From RPRB01 sp035501615 (GTDB lineage: Bacteria > Myxococcota > Myxococcia > Myxococcales > Myxococcaceae), in the NCBI GenBank assembly GCA_035501615.1, contig DATJVY010000171.1:5657-69656 (forward strand): a stretch of 64,000 bases of DNA, written 5' to 3'. Under the pieces are notes generated by a model. The model had not been told where the DNA came from and searched no databases. It saw only the letters and a program-made list of their open reading frames with translations. Position numbers and translations under genes: made by a program. How positions within the stretch are numbered: the first letter of the stretch is position 1; every line of letters starts with the position of its first letter. Below are positions 42,177 through 49,845 of the stretch, piece by piece.

Positions 42177-42731
42177 ATGGACGTCGCGCTCCTCGGGGGC
42201 TCCTTCAATCCGCCCCACCTCGGCCACCTGCTCGCGGCGCACGTGGTCCGGGCGCTCGAGCCGGTGGACCAGGTGTGGTTCGTCCCTGCGGCGCAACACC
42301 CGTTCGGCAAGCCGCTCATCGATTTCGCCCACCGCCTGGCGATGTGCGAGCTGATGTGCCGCGACGCCTCGGGCTGGCTGGCGACGTCGGACGTCGAGGC
42401 GTCGCTGGGCGGCCAGGGGTACACCGTGGACACGCTGCGCACGCTGCACCGCCGCTGGCCGGACCGGCGGTGGACGCTGGTCATCGGCAGCGACATCGTC
42501 GAGGAGATGCCCCGGTGGCGCGAGCCGGAGGAGATCCCTCGCCTGGCGCGGATCGTCGTGCTGAACCGCGCGGGCCATCCGGCGCCCGGGGCGATCGGGC
42601 CGCCGCTGGCGAAGGTGTCGAGCACCGAGGTGCGGGCGGCGCTCGCGGCCGGCCGGGGCGGGGAAGGGCTCCTCCACCGCGAGGTGCTCGGCTACATCGA
42701 GAAGCACGGGCTCTACGCGCGCTCGGACTGA
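42177..42731 (+). CDS. nadD: nicotinate-nucleotide adenylyltransferase NadD
   Basis: Makes NaAD from NaMN and ATP in NAD synthesis. 184 residues with the nucleotidyltransferase motif LLGGSFNPPHLGH at the N-terminus and SSTEVRAAL (the second ATP motif) near the C-terminus; size fits NadD. It begins 14 bases after namZ and is probably expressed with it. It is convergent with the large barrel lipoprotein, four bases away. Confidence 0.9.
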   Translation: MDVALLGGSFNPPHLGHLLAAHVVRALEPVDQVWFVPAAQHPFGKPLIDFAHRLAMCELMCRDASGWLATSDVEASLGGQGYTVDTLRTLHRRWPDRRWTLVIGSDIVEEMPRWREPEEIPRLARIVVLNRAGHPAPGAIGPPLAKVSSTEVRAALAAGRGGEGLLHREVLGYIEKHGLYARSD

Positions 42732-42735
42732 GCGG

Positions 42736-45732
42736 TCACTCCAGCGCCACGCCGAGGACGTGGAGCGGCGTCAGGCCGTCGTCCGGGCGCACCGCGAACT
42801 GGTAGAAGAACGACAGCGGCAGGCCCGAGCCCCACAGCGTGCGGAAGTAGAGCGCCGCGCCGACCGTCCGGTGCTCGGCCGTGCCCGCCGGAAGGCCGTT
42901 CCCTGCATCCGTCCAGGTGTGGGCCCACTCGGCGAAGAGCTGGAGGTCCGCCTCGCGGATGAAGAACGAGGGGAGGAGCCACAGGAACGAGGACCAGCCG
43001 TAGTCGACGATGATCGGCGCCTGGTACCGGAGCCCGGCGATGATGACCTGGTTGCACCGCAGCGTCGCGTCCTCGTAGCCGCGCAGCGGCTCGCGGAAGG
43101 TGATGTCCGGGAAGAGCGTCAGCCCCGAGCCGGCCTGAGACTTGTCGGGCTGCGAGTCCCACTCGAGGAACCCGAGGCTCGAGCCTCCCACCCGGAGCAG
43201 CCGCCCCGGCGCCCCGGCCAGCGCCCGGCCGCGCACCGTGAGCTGCAGCGTGTGGCGGGCCCAGAGTGGCAGCGGAGTGTAGAAGGCCGCCGTGGCGCGC
43301 AGGTCGGCGAAGGTGAAGTCCGACCCGAAGGCCTTGGCGAAGAGCTGGGCGCTCCCGGTGACGGAGATTCCCCGACGGACCCCGGCGTAGGGCGTGGACT
43401 CGGTTGCCGACCAGGCGCTGGCGATGCCCGGACCCAGGAGGTCGGAGTTGCGCTTCGATCCGTCCTGGAATCCCTCGGCGCGGTGGATTCCGAAGAACCC
43501 CAGCGACACCGGCGTGGTCCAGAAGGTCCGCGAGGCGCTGAGGCCGCCGCTCATGTCCACGACGCTCGGGATGTACGAATCGTCCGAGACGTCGCGGAGC
43601 GCGGGCTCCGCCGAGCGGGCGAATGCCGCCTGGAGGTAGACCGGCGCGAGCTGGTAGTTGCCGTACCCCACCGAGAAGGTCGGGCCGGGATCGCTCGTCT
43701 GGTATCCGACGTTGATCGCGTACTGGTGAAGCCCCAGCCGGTCGCTCCCCTGGAGCGACACGCCGCCGTACACGGTGCTCTGGGTTCCGTTGTACTGCTG
43801 CCGGCTCCCGAAGGCGACGAACGGGCCTCGGAGCGTCGGCACGAGCAGGTGGTCGAGCGCGTGATACGGGTCGTCGGAGAGCACCGGGACGTCCGGCTCG
43901 GCAGAGGGCTCCTCGCTGGCCGCGACCTGGGCCGCGTCTGGAGGAGGTAGCGGTCGGCCCGGCCCGGCGTCGATCCAGTCCAGCGTCCAGCCCCAGCCTT
44001 CGCGGTTGACGAAGGCGAGGCGCCCGCCGGGGAGCGGCGCCGGGTCGAGCACCACGAAGGGGGCGTCGCTCACGACGGTGATTGCCCCGGTGGCCACCTC
44101 GATCCGGACCGCCTGCGTCCGGCCGTCCACCTCGTGGACGGCGATGACGTGATCCGGCCCGTCCCAGCGGGGCGAGTAGTTGAACTTCCCGTCCCGGGTG
44201 AGCGCCCGCTCCGAGCCGTCGGGCGCGCGAAGCCAGAGGTCGAAGTCGTCGCCGATCTTCCGGGCGAAGACGATCCGGCCGTCCGCGGCCGGCGCCGGCG
44301 CGCCCAGGGTGAGGCGGCCCTGGTTGTGGGTCAGCGGGCGCTGCGCGCCGGTCGCCAGGTCGAGCTCCCAGAGATCCCCGGTGTCGGCATTGCTCCGGAC
44401 GAACACGTAGCGCGTCCCGGCCGGATCCACGCTCCCGCCCAGGGAGTCCGGCGTCTCCCAGGTCCGGAGCAGCCGTCCGTCGCGCGCGTCGAGCTCGACG
44501 AGCTTCGGCGCGGTGTCTCCGTCGATGCCCACGTCGGCGAGGATGAAGTAGAGGCGCTGGGCGCGACCGTCGAAGGAGAGGCCGCTCACCGAGAGCGGGC
44601 TGGTCGCGATGTAGGCCCTTCCCGGGAGGAAGAGGGTCAGGGCGCTCTGGAACCGGAGAGAACCATCGGGGTTGCGGATCCGGAGCTCGGATCGCGAGTC
44701 CAGCCCCGCGGTGATGGTGGCCAGGGTGCCGTCGGGGGCGGACGCGAGGCGGGCGAAGTAGCCGAGGTCGGAGTCCAGGACCTTCTGCGACTCGGGTCGC
44801 GTCCGCCAGGGGCCAGAGTGTCGGAGCGAGTCGCGCCACTCGTCCACCAGCTCCCCGGCGCCCTTCCCGTACACCCACATGAACCGGAAGGAGACGCCGA
44901 GGACGGGAATCCAGCTCCGGCCCTGGACGTCGATGAGGGCCCACAGCTTCTCGGCACCGTAGCGGCGCGCGAGCCACTCGATGAAGTGCATGCCGGCGAG
45001 GTAGTTCCCGCCGAAGGGCAGGAGCTCGCGCTGGCTCGGGGACAGGTCGCCGGAGTGGATCTCGCCCTGGCGAAGCGCCACGCCCGACTCGAACAGCCCG
45101 CGCCAGATGGGGCTGTGGGGCCGCCCGGTGTTCCGCTCCAGACGGCCCTCGTAGTAGGTGGCGAGCCCCTCGAGGAAGTACGACTCGGTGAAGATGTTCG
45201 GATCGAGCAGGTCGCCGAAGGCGAGGTTCAGGTAGTACCAGAGCTCGTCGACCTCCTGGAACTGCACGTAGTGGGTGGCCTCGTGGCACGAGACGTCGTC
45301 CACGTGGTTGCTGCCGATCTCCAGGAGGTTGAAGTACTCGGTGGTGAAATGGTGGGCGAGCACCATCTGGATCGGGAGCCCTCCGATCTGCGCCTGGACG
45401 TAGGCGTTGTCGAAGTTCGCGGTGGTCAGGTAGGCGAGCACCTTCGGCCGCTCGGTGCCGGAGAAGCGGTTCGCCCGCAGCTTCTCGACACAGCGATCGA
45501 GCCGCTGGATGAGCCGGAAGGCCTCGTCGCGCTTGGATTCCGGGTAGTAGAGCTCGACCCGCGCGGTCTCCAGCTTGCGCATCGGCTGGCGGGCGAACGA
45601 GGTCGTCACCGGCTGGCTGAAGCGCGGCCCGAGCGTGGCGCACCCCGAGGCCGTGACGAGCAAGGCACCCAGGACGACGAGGCGACGCCCACCGTCCACT
45701 CGGAATCCCCTCCCGGCGCCGGGCTTCTCCAC
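42736..45732 (-). CDS. large lipoprotein: gluzincin domain + TolB-like propeller + outer-membrane barrel
   Basis: A 998-residue protein with lipobox (VTASGC), anchored to the envelope. Residues about 45-270 carry HEATH (150-154) and E188 in FLEGLATYYEG, a zinc-peptidase HExxH...E set. Residues about 315-600 are beta-propeller blades with TolB/WD40-like repeats (SPDGT/NPDG-type strands, GTRYVFVRSNADTGDLWEL, DDFDLWLRAPDGSERALTRD). Residues about 680-998 look like a BamA/TamA-type barrel with aromatic strands and a terminal LTPLHVLGVALE. It may be a surface protease that scans or processes proteins at the outer membrane. Divergent from the next gene by only 33 bases. Confidence 0.72.
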   Translation of the reverse strand: MEKPGAGRGFRVDGGRRLVVLGALLVTASGCATLGPRFSQPVTTSFARQPMRKLETARVELYYPESKRDEAFRLIQRLDRCVEKLRANRFSGTERPKVLAYLTTANFDNAYVQAQIGGLPIQMVLAHHFTTEYFNLLEIGSNHVDDVSCHEATHYVQFQEVDELWYYLNLAFGDLLDPNIFTESYFLEGLATYYEGRLERNTGRPHSPIWRGLFESGVALRQGEIHSGDLSPSQRELLPFGGNYLAGMHFIEWLARRYGAEKLWALIDVQGRSWIPVLGVSFRFMWVYGKGAGELVDEWRDSLRHSGPWRTRPESQKVLDSDLGYFARLASAPDGTLATITAGLDSRSELRIRNPDGSLRFQSALTLFLPGRAYIATSPLSVSGLSFDGRAQRLYFILADVGIDGDTAPKLVELDARDGRLLRTWETPDSLGGSVDPAGTRYVFVRSNADTGDLWELDLATGAQRPLTHNQGRLTLGAPAPAADGRIVFARKIGDDFDLWLRAPDGSERALTRDGKFNYSPRWDGPDHVIAVHEVDGRTQAVRIEVATGAITVVSDAPFVVLDPAPLPGGRLAFVNREGWGWTLDWIDAGPGRPLPPPDAAQVAASEEPSAEPDVPVLSDDPYHALDHLLVPTLRGPFVAFGSRQQYNGTQSTVYGGVSLQGSDRLGLHQYAINVGYQTSDPGPTFSVGYGNYQLAPVYLQAAFARSAEPALRDVSDDSYIPSVVDMSGGLSASRTFWTTPVSLGFFGIHRAEGFQDGSKRNSDLLGPGIASAWSATESTPYAGVRRGISVTGSAQLFAKAFGSDFTFADLRATAAFYTPLPLWARHTLQLTVRGRALAGAPGRLLRVGGSSLGFLEWDSQPDKSQAGSGLTLFPDITFREPLRGYEDATLRCNQVIIAGLRYQAPIIVDYGWSSFLWLLPSFFIREADLQLFAEWAHTWTDAGNGLPAGTAEHRTVGAALYFRTLWGSGLPLSFFYQFAVRPDDGLTPLHVLGVALE

Positions 45733-45765
45733 AGAGCCCCCGTTTCTACGCTAAGGGGGCCACCC

Positions 45766-47064
45766 ATGGCTTCCTTCGCAGGACACCTCGATGCCGCCAC
45801 CCAGCAGCTCGCGGCCTCGCTGGCGCGGGTCACGGGCGCGCCGGTCGATCTCGAGACCGCGCCGTGGGCCGACATCGAGAAGGGCGTCATCCGGTTGCTG
45901 ATGGGTCCCTTCCACCCCGAGGAGCCCGAGCACCAGCTGGTGGCGCTCGGCCTGGCGGGCGTCTTCGCCGACCGGCTGATCGCCGCCGATCAGGCGTTCT
46001 GGTTCCCGCACCGCGAGGCGCCCGAGGGGGGAATGCTGGGGTTCCCCGAGGCGGTGCTGATGCTCTCGCCCTTCCAGGCGGTGGTGGAGGCGCTGAGCCG
46101 GGGCAAGCTGGAGCGGCTGGACGAGGTGAGCGCCGATCTCCGCCGGGCGCTGGCGCAGGCCCGCTTCGCGCCATCGGGTGGAGCGCCGGTGCGGCTCCGG
46201 GCCGAGGACTACGCCCGGCTGTTCGACCCCGGCTTCCTGCAATTCATGCTCGTCGACCCGCGCCGGCTCCGGGAGCTGTGGGAGGCGAAGCCGCCGGTGC
46301 TCTCGGCGGATCTCCGGGCGGCGCTGGCCCGGGTGAGCGCCCAGCGGATGTCCGCCGAGGCGAAGGCTCAGTTCGAGCAGCAGATCGCCGGAGCGCTGGC
46401 CCGGCTCGACCCGGCGCGGAGCCTCGGCGACCAGGTGGGGCAGGCACCGCGGCTGGGGGAGCTGCTCGTGACGCTGGTGGCGGCCACCCGGCAGACCGGC
46501 TCGGCGCCGGACGAGTTCTGGGAGCAGGCCGTCCTGCCGCTCGTCTTCACCGGAGCGCCGACCACTTACCCGCCGCTCGACCCGCAGGACATCGAGGCGG
46601 CGAAGCAGGGCGTGGACCCGCTCGCGCTCTTCCTCGACATCGTCCCCTACGCCTCGCCCGCGCCGGAGGACGGGCTGCTCGGGGTGTTCCCGATGCAGGA
46701 GGTCTCGGTGCCGCACCCGGCCCTTGCGCAGGCCGGCGTGCCGCGGCTCCTCGCGGTGCCGAAGGCGGCGCTCCAGGCGAAGCTCGCCCAGGTCGACCCA
46801 CGCGCGACCCGGGCCTCGCTGGAGGGGTTCGAGAAGTACGTGAGCGAGAAGGCGGGCAAGCCGTTCGCGGCGAGCGGCCCGGGCAAGCAGATGGAGGACG
46901 CGGCTCTGGCGCTGGTGGGCGAGCTGAAGAATCTCCTCGAGGGGGCACCGACCGACTCCGAGCTGCTGCTCCGCCGCCTCACGGAGACCGAGGCGCTGTC
47001 GGACGGCGCGCTCCTGGCGGTGCGCGAGGCGATGCAGGGCCCGAGGATCATCCTCACCCCCTGA
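45766..47064 (+). CDS. hypothetical protein
   Basis: A 432-residue, mostly helical cytoplasmic protein with no signal peptide or membrane segment and no recognised domain. Notable stretches are GVFADRLIAADQAFWFPHRE near residue 65, repeated leucine/alanine-rich helices (LRAALARVSAQRMSAEAKA), a proline-rich segment around 270 and a C-terminal ALSDGALLAVREAMQGPRII. The ATG has GGGGG at 45754-45758, weak for a Shine-Dalgarno. It is followed 11 bases later by the DUF3052-like gene, so the two probably share an mRNA. Function unknown. Confidence 0.65.
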   Translation: MASFAGHLDAATQQLAASLARVTGAPVDLETAPWADIEKGVIRLLMGPFHPEEPEHQLVALGLAGVFADRLIAADQAFWFPHREAPEGGMLGFPEAVLMLSPFQAVVEALSRGKLERLDEVSADLRRALAQARFAPSGGAPVRLRAEDYARLFDPGFLQFMLVDPRRLRELWEAKPPVLSADLRAALARVSAQRMSAEAKAQFEQQIAGALARLDPARSLGDQVGQAPRLGELLVTLVAATRQTGSAPDEFWEQAVLPLVFTGAPTTYPPLDPQDIEAAKQGVDPLALFLDIVPYASPAPEDGLLGVFPMQEVSVPHPALAQAGVPRLLAVPKAALQAKLAQVDPRATRASLEGFEKYVSEKAGKPFAASGPGKQMEDAALALVGELKNLLEGAPTDSELLLRRLTETEALSDGALLAVREAMQGPRIILTP

Positions 47065-47075
47065 GCGGAGGAACG

Positions 47076-47690
47076 ATGGGACGGGAGGCGCGCTGCAGCG
47101 GTCGCTGGCCGGGCGGTGCGGGGGAGGTGAAGGTGCTCCTCGAGACCGACACGCTGATCCTCCGGGGTGCACTCTCGCGGAGGCTTCCGCGGCGGGCGAT
47201 CTCCCGCGTCCGGGTGGTGGGGGACACGCTCCGGCTGAGCGCGGATGGCGAGGAGATCGTCCTCTCGCTCGGGGCCGAGGCGGCCGCGCGCTGGCTCCGG
47301 GCGCTCAAGACGCCTCCTGCGCCGCTGGCGAGGAAGCTCGGGGTCGCTCCAGGGACTCGGGTCCACGTCGTGGGCCCGCTCCCGGACTCGGCGGAGATCG
47401 CCGAGGCGCTCCGCGAGGCCGTCCGGGTGCCGGCGAGCAAGGCCGAGCTCGTCCTCGCCGGGGTGGCCGACGAGGCCTCGACGCGCCGGGCAGCCGAGGC
47501 GCACGGGAAGGCGCCGGCCTCGGCCGCGCTGTGGGTGGTCTACCGGAAGGGCAAGGCGTCGCCCTGCGGCGAGGGCGCGGTGCGCGTGCTCCTCCGCGGG
47601 CGGGGGCTGGTCGACACCAAGGTCGCAGCGGTGTCCGGCGAGCTCTCCGCCAGCCGGTACCACCGGGCGCGTCGGGACGCTCAGCGGTAA
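47076..47690 (+). CDS. DUF3052-like hypothetical protein
   Basis: A 204-residue protein whose C-terminal half resembles DUF3052: LARKLGVAPGTRVHVVGPL, ASAALWVVYRKGKA and GLVDTKVAAVSGELSASRYH. The N-terminus (GEVKVLLETDTLILRG) is an extra beta domain. No function is known for the family. The ATG has GGAGGA upstream. It ends ten bases inside the convergent AlkB-like gene. Confidence 0.7.
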   Translation: MGREARCSGRWPGGAGEVKVLLETDTLILRGALSRRLPRRAISRVRVVGDTLRLSADGEEIVLSLGAEAAARWLRALKTPPAPLARKLGVAPGTRVHVVGPLPDSAEIAEALREAVRVPASKAELVLAGVADEASTRRAAEAHGKAPASAALWVVYRKGKASPCGEGAVRVLLRGRGLVDTKVAAVSGELSASRYHRARRDAQR

Positions 47691-48295
47691 CGGGCGGACT
47701 CCATGCCGTGGCGGAAGGCGATGCTGATCCGCGGACCGGCGTGGGCGACCTTCGGGACCGCGTGCTCCCAGCTGCGCTGGGCGTCGCCGCCGGTGACGAG
47801 GAGGTCTCCGTGGCCGATCGGGAACGCCCGTGAGCTTCCTCCGCCGCGCGGCCGGAGGAGGAGGCGCCGCGGCTCTCCGAGGGAGACGAGCGCGACGATG
47901 GGGTCCTCGATCCGCTTGGCGATGGTGTCGCGGTGCCACGCCACGCTGTCCCGGCCGTCGCGGTAGAGGTTGAAGCCGGCCGAGTCGAGCGTGACGCCGT
48001 AGCGGGCGGAGAGCGCCGCGCGCATCTCCTCGAGGATGGGCGGCTCGAGTGACCGGCCCTCGTCCGCGCGCCAGCCGGCGGTGAGCCGGGGCTCGATGCG
48101 GTCCTGGTCGTAGAGGTACCGGGTCCGCTGCTTCCAGGGGAGCGTCTCGAGCAGGGCGCGGAACAGGGCGTCGGATCCGGTCACCCAGCCCGGCACCAGG
48201 TCGACCCAGGCGGTGGCGTCGAGCGGGATGCGCTCCAGCCGGGAGAAGCTCCGGTCGAGGTCGAGGGGCGCGAGGTCGAAGAGGGTGGGCTGCAC
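47681..48295 (-). CDS. AlkB-like Fe(II)/2-oxoglutarate dioxygenase
   Basis: A DNA/RNA alkylation-repair-type dioxygenase. 204 residues with the iron ligands H121-x-D123 (WHRD) and H178 (WEHAV), the 2-oxoglutarate arginine in PRISIAFR, and the nucleotide-recognition NLYRDGRDSVAWH typical of AlkB homologues. The GTG at 48295 (VQPTLFDLAPL) is used; an ATG at 48385 would add 30 residues and has GGAG 13 bases upstream, so the N-terminus is uncertain. Single gene here; no adaptive-response regulator is nearby. Confidence 0.85.
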   Translation of the reverse strand: MQPTLFDLAPLDLDRSFSRLERIPLDATAWVDLVPGWVTGSDALFRALLETLPWKQRTRYLYDQDRIEPRLTAGWRADEGRSLEPPILEEMRAALSARYGVTLDSAGFNLYRDGRDSVAWHRDTIAKRIEDPIVALVSLGEPRRLLLRPRGGGSSRAFPIGHGDLLVTGGDAQRSWEHAVPKVAHAGPRISIAFRHGMESARYR

Positions 48296-48490
48296 GGCGG
48301 AGGAGGGGAACGGGTGTTCAGAGAGTAGCGGCCAGCGACCGGCTCCGCCACGCCCGATCCCCGGAAGACGAGTTCTCTGAGACATCGAAAATCCAGTGCT
48401 CCTGGCTGCTTGGGCAGGCCGGTCCGGCTGCAGGCTCGATGCAGCGTCGTTGCAAGACCGTGGTATCTCGACTGGTGGACGGGAGGGCAC

Positions 48491-48943
48491 ATGGGCCATT
48501 CGCGGAGTCTTCTCAGGCTGGGAATCACGCTGTTCCTGCTCGGGCTGCTGACCGGGCTCTTCGTCCAGGAGATGCGCAACCCGAGGGCCGGCCTCGCCGG
48601 GCATCTCGAGGGCGTCATGAACGGGATGTTCCTGATGATCGCCGGGCTCGCCTGGAAGGAGCTCGGGCTCAGGGGCCGGGCCGAACGCCTCACCTACGGG
48701 CTGCTCGTCTTCGGCACCTTCGCCAACTGGGCGACCAGCACCGCCATCGGCATCCTGGGCACGTCCCGGATGACCCCCATCGCGGGTGCAGGGCACGGGG
48801 CGGGTCCTCTCGCCGAGAACGCCGTGTCCGCCATGCTCGTCCTGCTCGCCGTTGCCATGGTGGCTGCCTGCGGGACCATCGCCTACCGCCTGTGGCGCCC
48901 GCCGCGCGAGGAGCGCGGTGCCGTGCGGCCCGAGCACGGCTGA
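48491..48943 (+). CDS. four-helix membrane protein, hydroxylaminobenzene mutase / styrene-oxide isomerase-like
   Basis: A 150-residue integral membrane protein with four predicted helices (LGITLFLLGLLTGLFV; VMNGMFLMIAGLAW; TYGLLVFGTFANWATSTAIG; AVSAMLVLLAVAMVAACG). The segment HLEGVMNGMFL resembles the conserved His/Asn motif of styrene-oxide isomerase and HabA/HabB, heme-bearing membrane isomerases. The match is from memory and partial; the protein could be a relative of unknown reaction. The start has GGGAGGG just upstream. It is convergent with the DUF2520 gene. Confidence 0.62.
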   Translation: MGHSRSLLRLGITLFLLGLLTGLFVQEMRNPRAGLAGHLEGVMNGMFLMIAGLAWKELGLRGRAERLTYGLLVFGTFANWATSTAIGILGTSRMTPIAGAGHGAGPLAENAVSAMLVLLAVAMVAACGTIAYRLWRPPREERGAVRPEHG

Positions 48944-48953
48944 ACCGCAGGAC

Positions 48954-49841
48954 TCAGCGAACCCGGCGGCGCCGACGGCGGACGCGGCTCGCCTCCCCTG
49001 GGCCGAGCACCGCGCTCACCCGGGCCACCGCCGGATGCGGAAGCCGGGCCGCGGCGTGGGCCAGTACCCGCTGCTGGAGCGCGAGGTAGATGGGCAGCAC
49101 GTCGCGGGGCAGGGCGCGCACGTGCGCCTGCACCACCTCGGCGTCCCCGCGGACGACCGGCCCGGTGAGCGCGGCCACCGTCCCGCGCTCCTCGGCCCCC
49201 GCGAGCGCCGAGCGCATCAGCGCCGCGAGCGCGGCCATCGCCTCGCGTTCCGGCACCCCGGCCGCCCGCCAGGCCGCGATGGCCGCATCGAGGAGGGAGA
49301 CCAGCCCGCTGGCCGCGAGCGCCGCCCCGGCGTGGTACGCCGCACGGCCCTGCTCCGGTACCCGGAGCGGCCGAAGCCCCAGCGCCCCGGCGAGCTGCCC
49401 GAGCAGCGGCGCGAGCACGCGCGCGCGGGTGGCGATGGCCACCGAGTGGCCCGCGAGCGGCGTCTCCGGGCCCGTGGCCGACACCAGAGGATGGAAGGAT
49501 CCCGTCGGGCGCCCCGCCGCGGCGGGCTGCAGCACCTCGAGGGTCAGTGCGCCCGCGCAGTGGATCAGGCCCGTCGAGGCACCGAGGAGCGGGGCGACCC
49601 CCCGCGCCACCGCCGCCACCGCCCCGTCCGGAACCGTGAGCAGGCAGAGCTCCGCCCGTTGCATCCCCGCCGCGGTGGCCTCGGCCAACCCCAGCCGCCG
49701 CGCCTGCCGGCGGCCTGCGGGCGACTGGGTGCGCACCGTGACCGGCCAGCCCACCTTCCTCAGCTGGACGGAGAGCGCGCTTCCCAGCCGGCCGACGCCC
49801 ACCACCACGACGTGCGGCCGCCGGGCGCTGGTCCCCGCCAC
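48954..49841 (-). CDS. DUF2520 Rossmann-fold dehydrogenase-like protein
   Basis: A 295-residue protein with an NAD(P)-binding motif VVVVGVGRLGSALSVQL and a C-terminal all-helical domain (AAYHAGAALAASGLVSLLDA) typical of DUF2520 proteins, related to 6-phosphogluconate-dehydrogenase-type enzymes. The family's substrate is unknown. The extreme C-terminus is arginine-rich (SRVRRRRRRVR). It starts five bases after the Clp ATPase stop on the same strand, so they share an operon. Confidence 0.85.
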   Translation of the reverse strand: MAGTSARRPHVVVVGVGRLGSALSVQLRKVGWPVTVRTQSPAGRRQARRLGLAEATAAGMQRAELCLLTVPDGAVAAVARGVAPLLGASTGLIHCAGALTLEVLQPAAAGRPTGSFHPLVSATGPETPLAGHSVAIATRARVLAPLLGQLAGALGLRPLRVPEQGRAAYHAGAALAASGLVSLLDAAIAAWRAAGVPEREAMAALAALMRSALAGAEERGTVAALTGPVVRGDAEVVQAHVRALPRDVLPIYLALQQRVLAHAAARLPHPAVARVSAVLGPGEASRVRRRRRRVR

Positions 49842-49845
49842 CGCC

